Source of the DNA: Fertoeibacter niger
Lineage (GTDB): Bacteria > Pseudomonadota > Alphaproteobacteria > Rhodobacterales > Rhodobacteraceae
Length of the DNA: 64,000 bases
Assembly: GCF_009380135.2 (NCBI RefSeq)
Contig: NZ_WHUT02000006.1
Span: forward strand, 224,621-288,620
Reading direction: 5' to 3'
The notes under the pieces: model-generated
Database searches by the model: none
What the model saw: only the letters and a program-made list of their open reading frames with translations
What the model was told of the DNA's origin: nothing
Translations under genes and position numbers: made by a program
Shown: positions 1 to 10,869 of the stretch, one piece after another
Position numbering within the stretch: position 1 is the stretch's first letter
Layout of the letters: the number at the start of each line of letters is the position of its first letter

Positions 1-1275
1 GAGACCAGCCTGGCCCATGGCCTGATGGGCAAGGCCGAAGCCGAGGCGCGGGCGGTGATGCTGTTTGGCAAGCTGGGACTGCCCAACCCCGAAACCATCG
101 GTCGGCGCTATCCGCATCAGGTGTCGGGCGGGCAGTTGCAGCGGGTGATGACGGCCATGGCGCTGTGCCCGAAACCCGACCTCGTGGTGTTTGACGAACC
201 CACCACCGCGCTGGATGTGACGACGCAGATCGAGGTTCTGGCCGCGATAAAGGAGGCGATCCGCGATACCGGGGTGGCCGCGCTTTACATCACCCATGAC
301 CTTGCGGTTGTGGCACAGGTGGCCGATCACATCATGGTGCTGCGGCAGGGCCGGATGGTGGAATATGGCACCACGGCCCAGATCATCGAGACCCCGCAAG
401 AGGCCTACACGCAGGCGCTGGTGTCGGTCCGCTCTATCGACCATGTGGAAAAGCCCGAGGCGCCTTCCGTGCTGTCGGTTGCCCATGTGACCGCGCGCTA
501 CCGGGGCACCACATTCGACGTGCTGAAAAACGTGACGGTCGATCTGCCCGCGGGGCAGACGTTGGCCGTGGTGGGCGAAAGCGGGTCGGGCAAATCCACC
601 CTCGCGCGGGTGATCACCGGGTTGCTGCCCGCCGCGCAAGGCAAGATCACCTTTGCGGGGCGCAGCCTGTCACCCGCACTGGCGCAGCGCACCAAGGATG
701 ACCTGCGCGAATTGCAGATGATCTACCAGATGGCCGATGTGGCGATGAACCCGCGCCAGACGGTCGGCACGATCATCGGGCGGCCGCTGGAGTTCTATTT
801 CGGTCTGACGGGTGCTGCCAAGCGCCAGCGCGTGCAGGAACTCCTCGACCAGATCGAGATGGGCAAGGGCTATATCGACCGATACCCGGCCGAACTTTCG
901 GGCGGGCAGAAACAGCGGGTCTGCATCGCCCGTGCGCTGGCGGCAAAGCCGAAGCTCATCATCTGCGACGAGGTGACATCGGCGCTGGACCCTCTGGTGG
1001 CCGATGGCATCCTGAAGCTGCTTCTGGCCCTGCAAGCGCAGGAAAACGTGGCCTATCTGTTCATCACGCATGATCTGGCTACCGTGCGCGCCATCGCCGA
1101 CCGGATCGCGGTGATGTATCGCGGCGAGGTGGTGCGCTATGGCACGAAAACCGACGTGCTTTCCCCGCCGTTCGACGATTACACCGACCTGCTGCTGTCC
1201 TCGGTGCCGGAAATGGAACTGGGCTGGCTGGAGCAGGTGATCGCCAGCCGCAGGATGGTCGCAGCGGGGAACTGA
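1..1275 (+). CDS. Peptide/nickel-type ABC transporter, fused double ATPase (5' partial)
   Basis: The frame is already open at base 1, so the N-terminus with the first Walker A lies upstream of the window. The visible part has the end of one ABC ATPase (signature VSGGQLQRV, Walker B VVFDEPTTALD) and a complete second one (Walker A GESGSGKST, signature LSGGQKQRV, Walker B IICDEVTSALD). This DppD-DppF type fusion energises uptake of oligopeptides or similar solutes through an inner-membrane permease. The permease and binding-protein genes are presumably upstream. The substrate cannot be told from the ATPase. A G/C hairpin lies about 60 bp after the stop. Confidence 0.9.
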   Translation, partial: ETSLAHGLMGKAEAEARAVMLFGKLGLPNPETIGRRYPHQVSGGQLQRVMTAMALCPKPDLVVFDEPTTALDVTTQIEVLAAIKEAIRDTGVAALYITHDLAVVAQVADHIMVLRQGRMVEYGTTAQIIETPQEAYTQALVSVRSIDHVEKPEAPSVLSVAHVTARYRGTTFDVLKNVTVDLPAGQTLAVVGESGSGKSTLARVITGLLPAAQGKITFAGRSLSPALAQRTKDDLRELQMIYQMADVAMNPRQTVGTIIGRPLEFYFGLTGAAKRQRVQELLDQIEMGKGYIDRYPAELSGGQKQRVCIARALAAKPKLIICDEVTSALDPLVADGILKLLLALQAQENVAYLFITHDLATVRAIADRIAVMYRGEVVRYGTKTDVLSPPFDDYTDLLLSSVPEMELGWLEQVIASRRMVAAGN

Positions 1276-1301
1276 AGGGGCCGGCAAGCGCCTTCTTTCC
1301 A

Positions 1302-1357
1302 CTCTTTCCAGATGAAAATATCCACGGGGGGTCCGGGGGGCAGTCAGCCCCCCGGCG
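1302..1357. repeat. Intergenic G/C hairpin element, terminator-like
   Basis: The stretch AAAATATCC is followed by a G run and a perfect 9-bp stem (1333-1341 with 1347-1355, loop AGTCA). It sits between the convergent ends of the ABC ATPase and the esterase. It resembles the hairpin part of the elements at 22868 and 38620, but its flank lacks the GAGACAGAAAATG core. It probably ends transcription from one or both sides. Confidence 0.6.
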
Positions 1358-1365
1358 CTGGCAAG

Positions 1366-2277
1366 TCACACGACCGGCCAGCGCCCTTCCGCCAGCCCCG
1401 CCAGTGCCCCGGTTATCCGCGAAAAACTGTCGCGCGCCCTTGCCACCGAGTGCCGGGCGCGCAGATAGCCATGCACCAGCCCCGGCTCGCAGATCCATGC
1501 TGCCCGGCCCCCGGCGGCCAGAATGGCATCACGGTAGTCGCGCCCGTCATCGGCCAAAGGGTCGCATTCCGCGCTGATGATCACCGTGGGGGGCAGGGCG
1601 GTGAAATCACGCGCCGCCAGTGCTGCGGCGGTCACATCATCGGCAGGCTCCGGCCCGTCATGGCGCAGGGCGGCGTAATACAGCACATCGTCGCGGGTCA
1701 GCATGGGGGCCGCTGCATGCGTCAGATAGCTGCCGCGGTTGCGGTCGCCGCCCAGCCCCGGATAGATCAGCACCATCCCCGCCACGCGGCCCCGCAGCGC
1801 ATGGGCGACCGATGCCGCCAGTGCCCCGCCCGCCGAATCGCCTGCCAGCAGCAAAGGCCCCTCGACGGCCCGCGCCACGGCCAGAGCATCGTCATAGGCG
1901 GCGGGGTGGCGGTGTTCGGGCACCAGACGGTAATCGGCGCTGATCACATGCAGGCCGGTCGCGGCGCAGATCTCGGCGCAGACATCGTCATGGCTGTCGA
2001 GCCCGCCCACTACGAAACCGCCGCCATGCAGATAGACCAGCGTGGCCGCGGGCGGGCCAAAGGTGTAGTTGCGCACCGGCACACCCGCCCGTCGCCCGTC
2101 CTGCACGGCCACACCGGGCGGATGACCGCGGTGAAAAGCCCGGCACATCCTGTCATAGACCCGGCGCTGATCGTCCACCGACAGGCCCACGGCGTCGGGC
2201 GGGTAACAGGCTTCGGTCGCGCGGATGAAAGGCCAGGTCTCGGCGTCGATAAGGGTTTGGTAATCGGGGTCGGTCAT
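1366..2277 (-). CDS. Alpha/beta hydrolase (HSL-type esterase/lipase)
   Basis: This is a cytosolic carboxylesterase-like enzyme of about 303 residues. The oxyanion-hole motif LHGGGFVVGG, nucleophile elbow GDSAGG, acid region ECDPLADDG and catalytic His in VHGYL are all present in family order, so it should be active. The chosen start, MTDPDYQTL, is where homology-like sequence begins; the frame upstream is arginine-rich and does not look coding. The gene is divergent from the receiver-like gene at 2425. The natural substrate is unknown. Confidence 0.85.
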   Translation of the reverse strand: MTDPDYQTLIDAETWPFIRATEACYPPDAVGLSVDDQRRVYDRMCRAFHRGHPPGVAVQDGRRAGVPVRNYTFGPPAATLVYLHGGGFVVGGLDSHDDVCAEICAATGLHVISADYRLVPEHRHPAAYDDALAVARAVEGPLLLAGDSAGGALAASVAHALRGRVAGMVLIYPGLGGDRNRGSYLTHAAAPMLTRDDVLYYAALRHDGPEPADDVTAAALAARDFTALPPTVIISAECDPLADDGRDYRDAILAAGGRAAWICEPGLVHGYLRARHSVARARDSFSRITGALAGLAEGRWPVV

Positions 2278-2424
2278 GCTGCGGGTATCCTTGGCTTTCC
2301 TCCAGACTGCGCTGTTTCGATTCCGGCGGCAATGGGGGCGGCGCACCGCAAAATTGCCTGAATTCCACGATAACCTCGCCCATAACGCGAGCAGTTTCGT
2401 CCCAAGCACTGACAGGAGGCCAAC

Positions 2425-2889
2425 ATGCAGGTTTTTCGTCACTCCGACCACGAGGCTACGGTTGTGGGTTGGGATATCCGCGTGCTGCTGCTGGCGCGCG
2501 ACGGTGGTGGGGCCAGCAACCCCGTGGCGCGTGCGCTGGCAGGGCTGGGTGGTCTGGTCGAGGGTGAGGCGGAGCTTTACACGGCACTGGCGGCGATGAT
2601 TGATGATCCGCTGGGCTACGGCCTGTTCGTGATGGAATGCGATGGTTACGGGGGGGCGGAGGCCGGGCAGCTGGCCGTTTCACGGCTGACTGCTGCCGGG
2701 TTGCGCCTGCCTGTGCTGCTGATCAGCCGTGACTGCCGCGAGCAACGTTTTCCCGCGGACCGTTCCGCCCCGGTGCTGCTGCGGGCGCCCTTGTCGGCGG
2801 TGTCGCTGCGCGTCGGGTTTGAACATGCGTTGCGTGACCGGCTGTTGGCGCGGGTCTGGCAACAGGGCCACCCCCGGACCACGGCCTGA
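2425..2889 (+). CDS. Receiver-like protein of unknown function
   Basis: A 154-residue soluble protein with a good ribosome site (AGGAGG, 6 bases before ATG). The alternating hydrophobic strands IRVLLLARD, YGLFVMECDG, LPVLLISRD and APVLLRAP, followed by a final helix, look like a CheY-type fold. The usual K-P after the fifth strand is R-A-P and the acidic pocket is not clearly kept, so phosphorylation is doubtful. I do not recognise a named family. No kinase gene is nearby. Confidence 0.7.
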   Translation: MQVFRHSDHEATVVGWDIRVLLLARDGGGASNPVARALAGLGGLVEGEAELYTALAAMIDDPLGYGLFVMECDGYGGAEAGQLAVSRLTAAGLRLPVLLISRDCREQRFPADRSAPVLLRAPLSAVSLRVGFEHALRDRLLARVWQQGHPRTTA

Positions 2890-2985
2890 CAGAGACCGGC
2901 TGGCATCAGGCCCCAACCGGTGGTCTTTGGTGGCAACCAGAAGATGCGGCGGCAGCCTGATGGGCCGGCCGCCAGAATGGCAAAC

Positions 2986-3009
2986 GGGGCAGACCAAAGG
3001 ATCTGCCCC
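2986..3009 (-). terminator. Hairpin between convergent genes
   Basis: A perfect 8-bp stem (GGGGCAGA with TCTGCCCC) with an 8-base loop, 36 bp beyond the stop of the cold-shock gene. There is only a short T stretch on the minus strand, so it is either a weak intrinsic terminator or an RNA 3'-end stabiliser. Confidence 0.5.
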
Positions 3010-3044
3010 GCTGCAATGTCCTTGCGGCCCGGAGGCCGGCGCAA

Positions 3045-3251
3045 TCAGGCGATCGACAGGTTGGTCGCCGATTCGCGGCCGTCACGGCCTGCTTCGATGT
3101 CGAAGGTCACAGCCTGACCGTCAGCCAGCGAACGGATACCAGCGCGTTCCAGCGCGGTGATGTGAACGAACACGTCCTTCTTGCCGCCTTCCGGTGCAAT
3201 AAAGCCGAAACCCTTGGTGGCGTTGAACCATTTCACGGTGCCTTTGGCCAT
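3045..3251 (-). CDS. csp: Cold-shock domain protein
   Basis: A 68-residue CspA-family single-stranded nucleic-acid chaperone. RNP1 (KGFGFI) and RNP2-like (DVFVHI) motifs lie on the expected strands, and [10 protein letters not shown] is the classic N-terminus. A strong ribosome site (AGAGGAGA) precedes it. The region up to the small gene at 3429 leaves room for a long 5' leader, common for csp genes whose leaders respond to temperature; no leader structure was tested. Confidence 0.95.
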   Translation of the reverse strand: MAKGTVKWFNATKGFGFIAPEGGKKDVFVHITALERAGIRSLADGQAVTFDIEAGRDGRESATNLSIA

Positions 3252-3428
3252 CGTGATGTCTCCTCTAAGAATCCCGCCCGCGGAACTGCGGCGGCGTGGC
3301 TCAGTCAGGGCAAGATCGAAAGACTGTGGCCTTGGAAGGGAGACAGTGGTCGATAGTGATAACGTCGCGGCTTTGTGCTTATGCCTTATCTGGCCGAAAA
3401 TCAAGGGTTATCGGCAGGCTGCTGGGCG

Positions 3429-3506
3429 TCAGAAAACGTCGATGACGTAAAGGATGATGATGATCGGGATCGGGATGCCGATGGCCCAGGCCAGAATACC
3501 CTTCAT
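3429..3506 (-). CDS. 25-residue hydrophobic membrane peptide
   Basis: The minus strand encodes MKGILAWAIGIPIPIIII followed by LYVIDVF and a TGA stop. An AAAGGA ribosome site lies about 7 bases before the ATG. The product is essentially one transmembrane segment with an N-terminal Lys and a C-terminal Asp. Neither neighbour overlaps it. I recall similar short PIPIIII-type peptides in proteobacterial genomes, but I know no function. Its short length, good start signal and purely hydrophobic composition support a real gene. Confidence 0.65.
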   Translation of the reverse strand: MKGILAWAIGIPIPIIIILYVIDVF

Positions 3507-3546
3507 TGTGTGTCCTTTCGCGGTTGATCTTGAAAGGCAACGCGCG

Positions 3547-3573
3547 CCGCCGCGGTCGGTTCCACCGCGGCGG
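3547..3573 (-). terminator. Hairpin downstream of the RTX-related gene
   Basis: A perfect 9-bp G/C stem (3547-3555 with 3565-3573, 9-base loop) about 50 bp after the stop of the repeat protein and upstream of the small peptide gene. It has no T run, so termination is only suggested. Confidence 0.4.
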
Positions 3574-3619
3574 AAGAATCACGCGCGCACAGCACTGATG
3601 AGTGGTGCGCTGCTGCACT

Positions 3620-6199
3620 TCACGCGAACAGGAAATCCGACGGGTCGAAATCCGAGATCAATGCGTCATTCACCACGATCAACTGGTTGCCCGCCCGGAT
3701 CGTCACCGAGCCGCTGTTCTGGGTGAAAACCAGGTCGTCGATGTCACTCAGGCCGAAGGCGGCCGAGAAGCGGATGACGTCGCCACCCTGCTGAAAATCA
3801 AGGATCCGGTCAACCGCCGTGCTGGACACGGGATTGAAGATGAACGTGTCATCGCCCAGTCCGCCGATCAATGTCTCGTTCAGCCGGTTCGACAGGATGT
3901 TGTCATCGTTATCCGTGCCACGGATCACTGAAACCGTGCCCCAGCCCTGAATGCGCAGACCGCCCGTCAGGTCGAGTTGCGCGCCACTCGCGAATCTGAC
4001 GGACTCGATCCGGCTGCCCACGACAAAATGTTCGTCCAGCACGATCTCGCTCTGCGCGTTGCCATTCGCATCGACCACCGCGAGGATCAGATCCGCGCTG
4101 TCGGCGCCCGAGCGCAACATGCGCAACTGGTTGTTCGGGACCGATGCGTCAAACAGGATGCGGTCAATTCCGCCATCGTCACGGATCACATCGTTGCCCG
4201 ACGTGGCCGACAACCGATAAGTGTCATTGCCCGTGCCGCCCAGCAGCGTTTCGCTGTATGCATTGGAAACAAGAACGTCATTCAGGTCGGTGCCACGGAC
4301 GGTAGGTGCATTTCCCCACCCCTGCACCGTCAACCCACCTGTAAGGTTCAGTTGCGCACCGTTCGAAAACAGCACGCTCTCGATGCGGCTGCCGGGGACA
4401 AAATGTTCGTCCAGCCGTATTTCTGAAAGCGCGGTGCCGTTGGCATCGACAACTGCCAACCACAAATCCGCAAAGTCGCTGCCCGAGCGCATCATGCGCA
4501 ACGTTCCCTGCGTGACTGATGCGTCGAACTGGATGCGGTCTGAACCGCCGCTGTCAAAGATCACATCATTGCCGGACGTGGCAGCAAGCCTGTAGGTATC
4601 GTTGCCCGTGCCACCCAGCAGCGTTTCACTCAGCGCATTGGAAATCAGCACGTCATTCAGGTCGGTGCCGCGCAGGGTGGTGATGCCACCCCAGGCGCGC
4701 ACGGTCAGCCCACCCGTCAGATCGAGCTGGTTGCCGTTGAAAAACACGATTCTTTCCAGATTGCTGCTGTGCACGAAGTGCTCGTCCAGCCGCACTTCGG
4801 TCAGCGCGTTGCCATTGCCATCGACAACCGCCAAGAACAAATCTGCAAAATCATTGCCCGAGCGCATCATGCGCAACCTGCCGGGTGCCACCGAGGAATC
4901 GAAGCGGATCGTGTCAAAGCCTGCGCTGTCAAAGATCACGTCATCGCCGGAGGAAGCCGACAGGCTGTAGGTATCATTGCCCGTGCCGCCCAGTAGCGTC
5001 TCGGCCAAGATGTTGGAAATCAGCGTATCGCCCAGATCAGTGCCGCGCACCGTCGCGTTGCTGCCCCATCCCTGCACCGTAAGCCCCTGTGTGAGGTTCA
5101 GAAGGGCGCCGTCGGAAAACCGCAGGCTTTCAATGGCCGTGCCAAGCGAGAAATGTTCATCCAGCCGTATTTCGGTCAGTGCGTTGCCATTGGCATCGAC
5201 CACCGCAAGAACAAGATCGGCCAGGTCGTTGCCCCAGCGCATCATGCGCAGCGTGGCAGGCGTAACCGAGGAATCGAAGCGCAGGCTGTCGTTGCCGCTC
5301 TCATCATAGATAACATCATTTCCGGATGTGGCCGACAGCAGGTAAGCGTCATCTCCGGTGCCGCCGAGAAGCAACTCACTGTTCGCGTTCGACACGATCA
5401 GGTCGTTCAGATCGGTGCCGCGCACGGTTGCGGCATTGCCCCAGCCCTGGATGCGCAGCCCGCCGGTGAGGCTGATCTGGTTGCCGTTCGAGAAAATCGC
5501 GGTTTCAAACCGTGTGCCGGGATTGAAATGTTCATCCAGCAAAATCTGGCTGATGGCGTTGCCGTCGGCATCCACCACAGCAAGCACCAGATCAGAAAAA
5601 TCGAGCCCTGACCGAACCATGCGCAGCGATGCCCGCGGCACCGAAGAATCAAAACGCAGCACATCGGTCCCGCCCTCATCATAAAGGGTGTCGTTGCCGC
5701 TGGTTGCGTTGAGCAGATATGTGTCGTTGCCGATGCCGCCCAGCAGGGTCTCACTGACTGCCCTCGACGTGATGGTATCGTTGAAATCGGTGCCGCGCAC
5801 CGTCGTGACCCCGGCCCAGCCCTGGATTGCCAGCCCGCCGCGCAGGTCAAGGCGGGAACCGTTATCGAACAGGATCGATTCGATCATTCTGCCAAATTCA
5901 TAGTGTTCATTCAGGATGATCTCGGTCAGGCTGTTGCCGAATTCGTCAACCACGGCGATGATCAGGTCTGACAGATCGATGCCAGAACGCATAATGCGGA
6001 TCGAGGCGCGCGAAACCGTGCTGTCAAAGCGGATCTGGTCTGTGCCGCCGGTATCGTTGACCACATCCAATCCGCTGAACTGGCTGAAAAGATAGGTATC
6101 GTTGCCCAGAAAACCGTTCAGCGTGTCATCGGTCGGCGTTTCGCCAACTTCGCCACCGACAAGAATATTGTCGCCGTCGTCACCCTGTATCACAGCCAT
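3620..6199 (-). CDS. RTX-related protein with six tandem 125-residue repeats
   Basis: A protein of 859 residues. After a short N-terminal segment (AVIQGDDGDNILVGG) come six copies of a unit of about 125 residues. Each has ETLLGGTGNDTY (a single RTX-like nonapeptide), DxxGxDxIRFD, LRMMRSGxDxADLxLAVVD and LDEHF, ending in RGTDLND. A truncated seventh unit leads into a hydrophobic, Asp/Phe-ending C-terminus (DFDPSDFLFA) typical of type I secretion substrates. The unit resembles the haemolysin-type calcium-binding related domain. GAGGAG before ATG at 6199 sets the start; an upstream in-frame TTG is less likely. No secretion genes are in the window. Probably secreted, function unknown. Confidence 0.85.
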   Translation of the reverse strand: MAVIQGDDGDNILVGGEVGETPTDDTLNGFLGNDTYLFSQFSGLDVVNDTGGTDQIRFDSTVSRASIRIMRSGIDLSDLIIAVVDEFGNSLTEIILNEHYEFGRMIESILFDNGSRLDLRGGLAIQGWAGVTTVRGTDFNDTITSRAVSETLLGGIGNDTYLLNATSGNDTLYDEGGTDVLRFDSSVPRASLRMVRSGLDFSDLVLAVVDADGNAISQILLDEHFNPGTRFETAIFSNGNQISLTGGLRIQGWGNAATVRGTDLNDLIVSNANSELLLGGTGDDAYLLSATSGNDVIYDESGNDSLRFDSSVTPATLRMMRWGNDLADLVLAVVDANGNALTEIRLDEHFSLGTAIESLRFSDGALLNLTQGLTVQGWGSNATVRGTDLGDTLISNILAETLLGGTGNDTYSLSASSGDDVIFDSAGFDTIRFDSSVAPGRLRMMRSGNDFADLFLAVVDGNGNALTEVRLDEHFVHSSNLERIVFFNGNQLDLTGGLTVRAWGGITTLRGTDLNDVLISNALSETLLGGTGNDTYRLAATSGNDVIFDSGGSDRIQFDASVTQGTLRMMRSGSDFADLWLAVVDANGTALSEIRLDEHFVPGSRIESVLFSNGAQLNLTGGLTVQGWGNAPTVRGTDLNDVLVSNAYSETLLGGTGNDTYRLSATSGNDVIRDDGGIDRILFDASVPNNQLRMLRSGADSADLILAVVDANGNAQSEIVLDEHFVVGSRIESVRFASGAQLDLTGGLRIQGWGTVSVIRGTDNDDNILSNRLNETLIGGLGDDTFIFNPVSSTAVDRILDFQQGGDVIRFSAAFGLSDIDDLVFTQNSGSVTIRAGNQLIVVNDALISDFDPSDFLFA

Positions 6200-6324
6200 A
6201 AAATCACTCCTCAAATTGCACGAGCCACAGGCATACGCTGGCCTGAAATTGGCGCAACGTCAGGTATTCAATACCATGGCAGGATGACGCTGGCACAAAA
6301 TATGCGCCAGCGCCACCGGGCAGG

Positions 6325-7980
<1,656 letters not shown>

Positions 7981-8106
7981 GCGAATTCTCCATGCGGTCG
8001 GGTGCGGATGAGGGGCGGACATGCGGTTTGCGGGCCCTTGTAGCGATAACGCTGGACAAGGGCAACGTGGGGGTGATTTGTCGTCCCGGACTTTTCAGGG
8101 GGAAAA

Positions 8107-8715
8107 ATGCAGGGTTGGCCCATCGCGCGGCGCGGCATGGTGATCGGCCTGCTGGGCGGGTCGTTCGATCCCGCGCATGCGGGCCACGCGCATATCACCC
8201 GCGAGGCGCTGAAGCGTTTCGGGCTGGATCAGGTCTGGTGGCTGGTCAGCCCCGGCAACCCGCTGAAAGCCGCAGGCCCGGCACCGCTGGCCGACCGGAT
8301 GGCGCAGGCTGGCCGCGTGATGCAGCACCCGCGGGTCAGGATCACCGATCTGGAGGCGCGGATAGGCACGCGGTTCACCGCCGCCACGCTGAAGGGTTTG
8401 CAGGCGCGCTATCCGGGGGTGCGGTTCGTCTGGCTGATGGGGGCCGACAATCTGGCGCAGTTTCACCGCTGGGACCGTTGGGACTGGATCATGGCCCATG
8501 TGCCCATCGGCGTGCTGGCGCGGCCCGGGTCGGGTGTGCGGGGCCGGATGAGCCGAGCAGCCGAGCGGTTTCGTGGTTCGCAGGTGACAGGAAGTGCAGC
8601 GCAGATGCTGGGGCGGCGTAGCGCCCCGGCCTGGTGTTTCGTGGATGTGCCGATGGTTGATCTGTCATCCTCGGCCATCCGCGCGCGGGGCGAATGGCGC
8701 AAGGGCGGGCGCTAG
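8107..8715 (+). CDS. nadD: Nicotinate-nucleotide adenylyltransferase
   Basis: 202 residues. It joins nicotinate mononucleotide and ATP to give deamido-NAD in NAD synthesis. The nucleotidyltransferase motif [14 protein letters not shown] is near residue 16 and the SSSAIR motif is close to the C-terminus. AGGGGG lies 5 bases before the ATG. The stop codon is in the loop of a strong terminator. The rsfS and rlmH genes that often follow nadD are absent here. Confidence 0.93.
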   Translation: MQGWPIARRGMVIGLLGGSFDPAHAGHAHITREALKRFGLDQVWWLVSPGNPLKAAGPAPLADRMAQAGRVMQHPRVRITDLEARIGTRFTAATLKGLQARYPGVRFVWLMGADNLAQFHRWDRWDWIMAHVPIGVLARPGSGVRGRMSRAAERFRGSQVTGSAAQMLGRRSAPAWCFVDVPMVDLSSSAIRARGEWRKGGR

Positions 8716-8732
8716 GCCCGCCCGATTTTTTT
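8703..8732 (+). terminator. Intrinsic terminator of nadD
   Basis: A perfect 8-bp stem (GGGCGGGC with GCCCGCCC), loop GCTAG, then A and seven T residues. The nadD stop codon TAG forms part of the loop. This is the clearest intrinsic terminator in the window. Confidence 0.9.
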
Positions 8733-8751
8733 CAGGCGACCCGCTTTGTCT

Positions 8752-9240
8752 TCAGTCGAGATGCGCGGTCTCGCTGAGCAACAGCGCCAGTTCATCGCGC
8801 AGGTCGCGCAACCCGGTCACGTCAGAGGGTGCGACGGGGCTTGCGATGGCGTCGTCGAACGCGTCAAGCACCGTTTTCTCGCCGCTGCGCACATTGTCCA
8901 TCACATCCTCGTCGATCTCGTCAAACCAGGACCGGACAGTGACGACCGCCTTGTTCACCGTGCCCATGATCGAGCCTTCGGCATCCACTGAAACACCGTA
9001 TCCGGCCAGCATGCGCGCAATATGGCCCGCGTGGCGTTCGTGCATGGCGCGGAACCGCTCGGCCACCGGGCGGAACGAAGGTTCGGCCTTTTCGACCATT
9101 TTCTCATAGCCGGCCAGCGCATCGACCGTGCGGGTGTGCAGGGTGTGCAGCGCGTCGGCACCCTGCTGCGGGGGCATCGCTTCGGGTTCGTCGGTCGGCA
9201 GGGTAGTGGTCATCATCGCGGCTGTCTGGGGGGCAAGCAT
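8752..9240 (-). CDS. PA2169-type four-helix-bundle protein (DUF2383)
   Basis: A 162-residue, mostly helical, acidic protein. It contains the DUF2383 pattern of a ferritin-like bundle: LHTRTVDALAGYEKM, then the HERHAGHIARML helix, then FDEIDEDVMDNVRSGEKTVLDAFDDA. Members are linked with stress and metal handling, but no activity is established. GGAAAGG about 7 bases before the ATG at 9240 favours this start over the internal MMTTTLPT. It is convergent with nadD. Confidence 0.8.
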   Translation of the reverse strand: MLAPQTAAMMTTTLPTDEPEAMPPQQGADALHTLHTRTVDALAGYEKMVEKAEPSFRPVAERFRAMHERHAGHIARMLAGYGVSVDAEGSIMGTVNKAVVTVRSWFDEIDEDVMDNVRSGEKTVLDAFDDAIASPVAPSDVTGLRDLRDELALLLSETAHLD

Positions 9241-9365
9241 GATGGGGGCCTTTCCGTGAGGGAGCTTGTGAGTTGATATGCACAGGCAACACCGCCGGGT
9301 CACAAAGGTTCCACAGTCTGCGCCATGATATTGCCAGACAGGCCGCTTGCTGGCAGATGTGGGCC

Positions 9366-10859
9366 ATGGGATTGGACAGGCCTCTTTTTTCCCGCCGGCG
9401 GATGCTGGCCCTGCTGTTGGCGGGCGCTGCGGTGCCTGCCCGGGCCGATGCACCGAAAACCTCGCTGCGCCCCCGGCGGCGGGGCGAAACCGCGCCGCCG
9501 CCGTTGCCAGACACGCGCGCGGCGGGCACGCTGGTGGCGGCGGCCAAGCTGGGCGGGGCGGTGGGTTTCGTGCTGGCCGATGCAAAGACCGGCTTGGTGA
9601 TCGAGGCGGAAGGCGGCGATCTGCCGCTGCCCCCGGCCAGCGTGGCCAAGGCGATGACGGCGCTTTATGCGCTGGAAAAGCTGGGGGCGGGGCACCGTTT
9701 TGGCACGCGGCTGCTGGGCACGGGGCCGGTGGTGGACGGCGTGTTGCAGGGCGATCTGGTGCTGGTGGGATCAGGCGACCCCACACTGAGCACCGATCAT
9801 CTGGGCGACATGGCGCGCACATTGGCCGCGCGCGGGGTGAAACGGATCAGCGGGCGCTATCTGGCCTATACCGGGGCCTTGCCCGGTGTTGCGGCCATCG
9901 ACCGCGACCAGCCCGACCATGTGGGCTACAATCCGGCGATTTCAGGCCTGAACCTGAATTTCAACCGGGTGCATTTCGAATGGCGGCAGGGCGGCGGCGG
10001 CTATGCTGTGACGATGGATGCGCGGGCCGAACGGTTCGTGCCCGCCGTCACCATGGCGCGCATGCAGGTGGCCCAGCGTGACCTGCCGGTCTACACCTAT
10101 GCGGCGGGGCAGGGGGGCGACAACTGGACGGTCGCCGTCACGGCTTTGGGCAAGGGTGGCAGCCGGTGGCTGCCGGTGCGCCAGCCCGACATCTACACGC
10201 CCGAGGTGTTTCAGACCCTGGCGCGGGCGCAGGGCATAACGCTGCCTGCCGCCGAGGTTGTGCGCGACCTGCCAGCGGGCACGGCGCTGGCCGAACATGT
10301 CAGCGAGGATCTGGCGGTGATCCTGCGCGACATGCTGAAGTTTTCGACCAACATCACCGCCGAGGTGGTGGGTCTGGCGGCATCAGGCGCGCCGACGCTG
10401 GAGGCTTCGGGCCGTGCGATGAGCGATTGGGCAGCGGCGCGGTTTGGCATCACGGCGCGGTTTGTCGATCATTCGGGGCTGGGTGGGGCCAGCCGGATTT
10501 CGGCGGCGGACATGGCGGCGGCGCTGGTCCGCGCGCGGGGCACCACCAGCGCCGCGATGCTGGCGGGCCTTTTGCGCGAGGTCGGCATGCGCGATGCGAC
10601 TGGGGCTGTGGCCGAGGGGCATCCGACGCGGGTGCTGGCCAAATCCGGCACGCTGAATTTCGTGTCGGGGCTGGCCGGTTACATCGTGCCGTCTGAAGGC
10701 CGCGAACTGGTGTTTGCGATCTTTTGCGCTGATGTGGCGCGGCGCGACCGGCTGACATTGGCGGAACGCGAACTGCCCGAGGGTGGCCAGGCCTGGACGA
10801 AACGCGCGCGCCGTTTGCAGGGGCAGTTGCTGCACCGCTGGGGAACGGCTTTCGTCTGA
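9366..10859 (+). CDS. dacB: D-alanyl-D-alanine carboxypeptidase/endopeptidase (PBP4, family S13)
   Basis: About 497 residues, exported and periplasmic. The N-terminus (SRRRMLALLLAGAAVPARADA) is a signal peptide with a Tat-like twin-Arg. The penicillin-binding motifs occur in order: SVAK (active-site Ser, after PPA), STN (in KFSTNITAEVVG) and KSG (in LAKSGTLNFVSG, a normal KTG variant). It trims or cleaves peptide cross-links in peptidoglycan. The start is uncertain between ATG 9366 and ATG 9357; neither has a strong ribosome site. Confidence 0.9.
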   Translation: MGLDRPLFSRRRMLALLLAGAAVPARADAPKTSLRPRRRGETAPPPLPDTRAAGTLVAAAKLGGAVGFVLADAKTGLVIEAEGGDLPLPPASVAKAMTALYALEKLGAGHRFGTRLLGTGPVVDGVLQGDLVLVGSGDPTLSTDHLGDMARTLAARGVKRISGRYLAYTGALPGVAAIDRDQPDHVGYNPAISGLNLNFNRVHFEWRQGGGGYAVTMDARAERFVPAVTMARMQVAQRDLPVYTYAAGQGGDNWTVAVTALGKGGSRWLPVRQPDIYTPEVFQTLARAQGITLPAAEVVRDLPAGTALAEHVSEDLAVILRDMLKFSTNITAEVVGLAASGAPTLEASGRAMSDWAAARFGITARFVDHSGLGGASRISAADMAAALVRARGTTSAAMLAGLLREVGMRDATGAVAEGHPTRVLAKSGTLNFVSGLAGYIVPSEGRELVFAIFCADVARRDRLTLAERELPEGGQAWTKRARRLQGQLLHRWGTAFV

Positions 10860-10869
10860 GGTGGTTCCG

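Noticed and set aside
1..1275. ABC ATPase as the importer for the sulfoquinovose cluster
   Set aside because: It is 25 kb away, of the peptide/nickel dual-ATPase type, and not of the sugar type.
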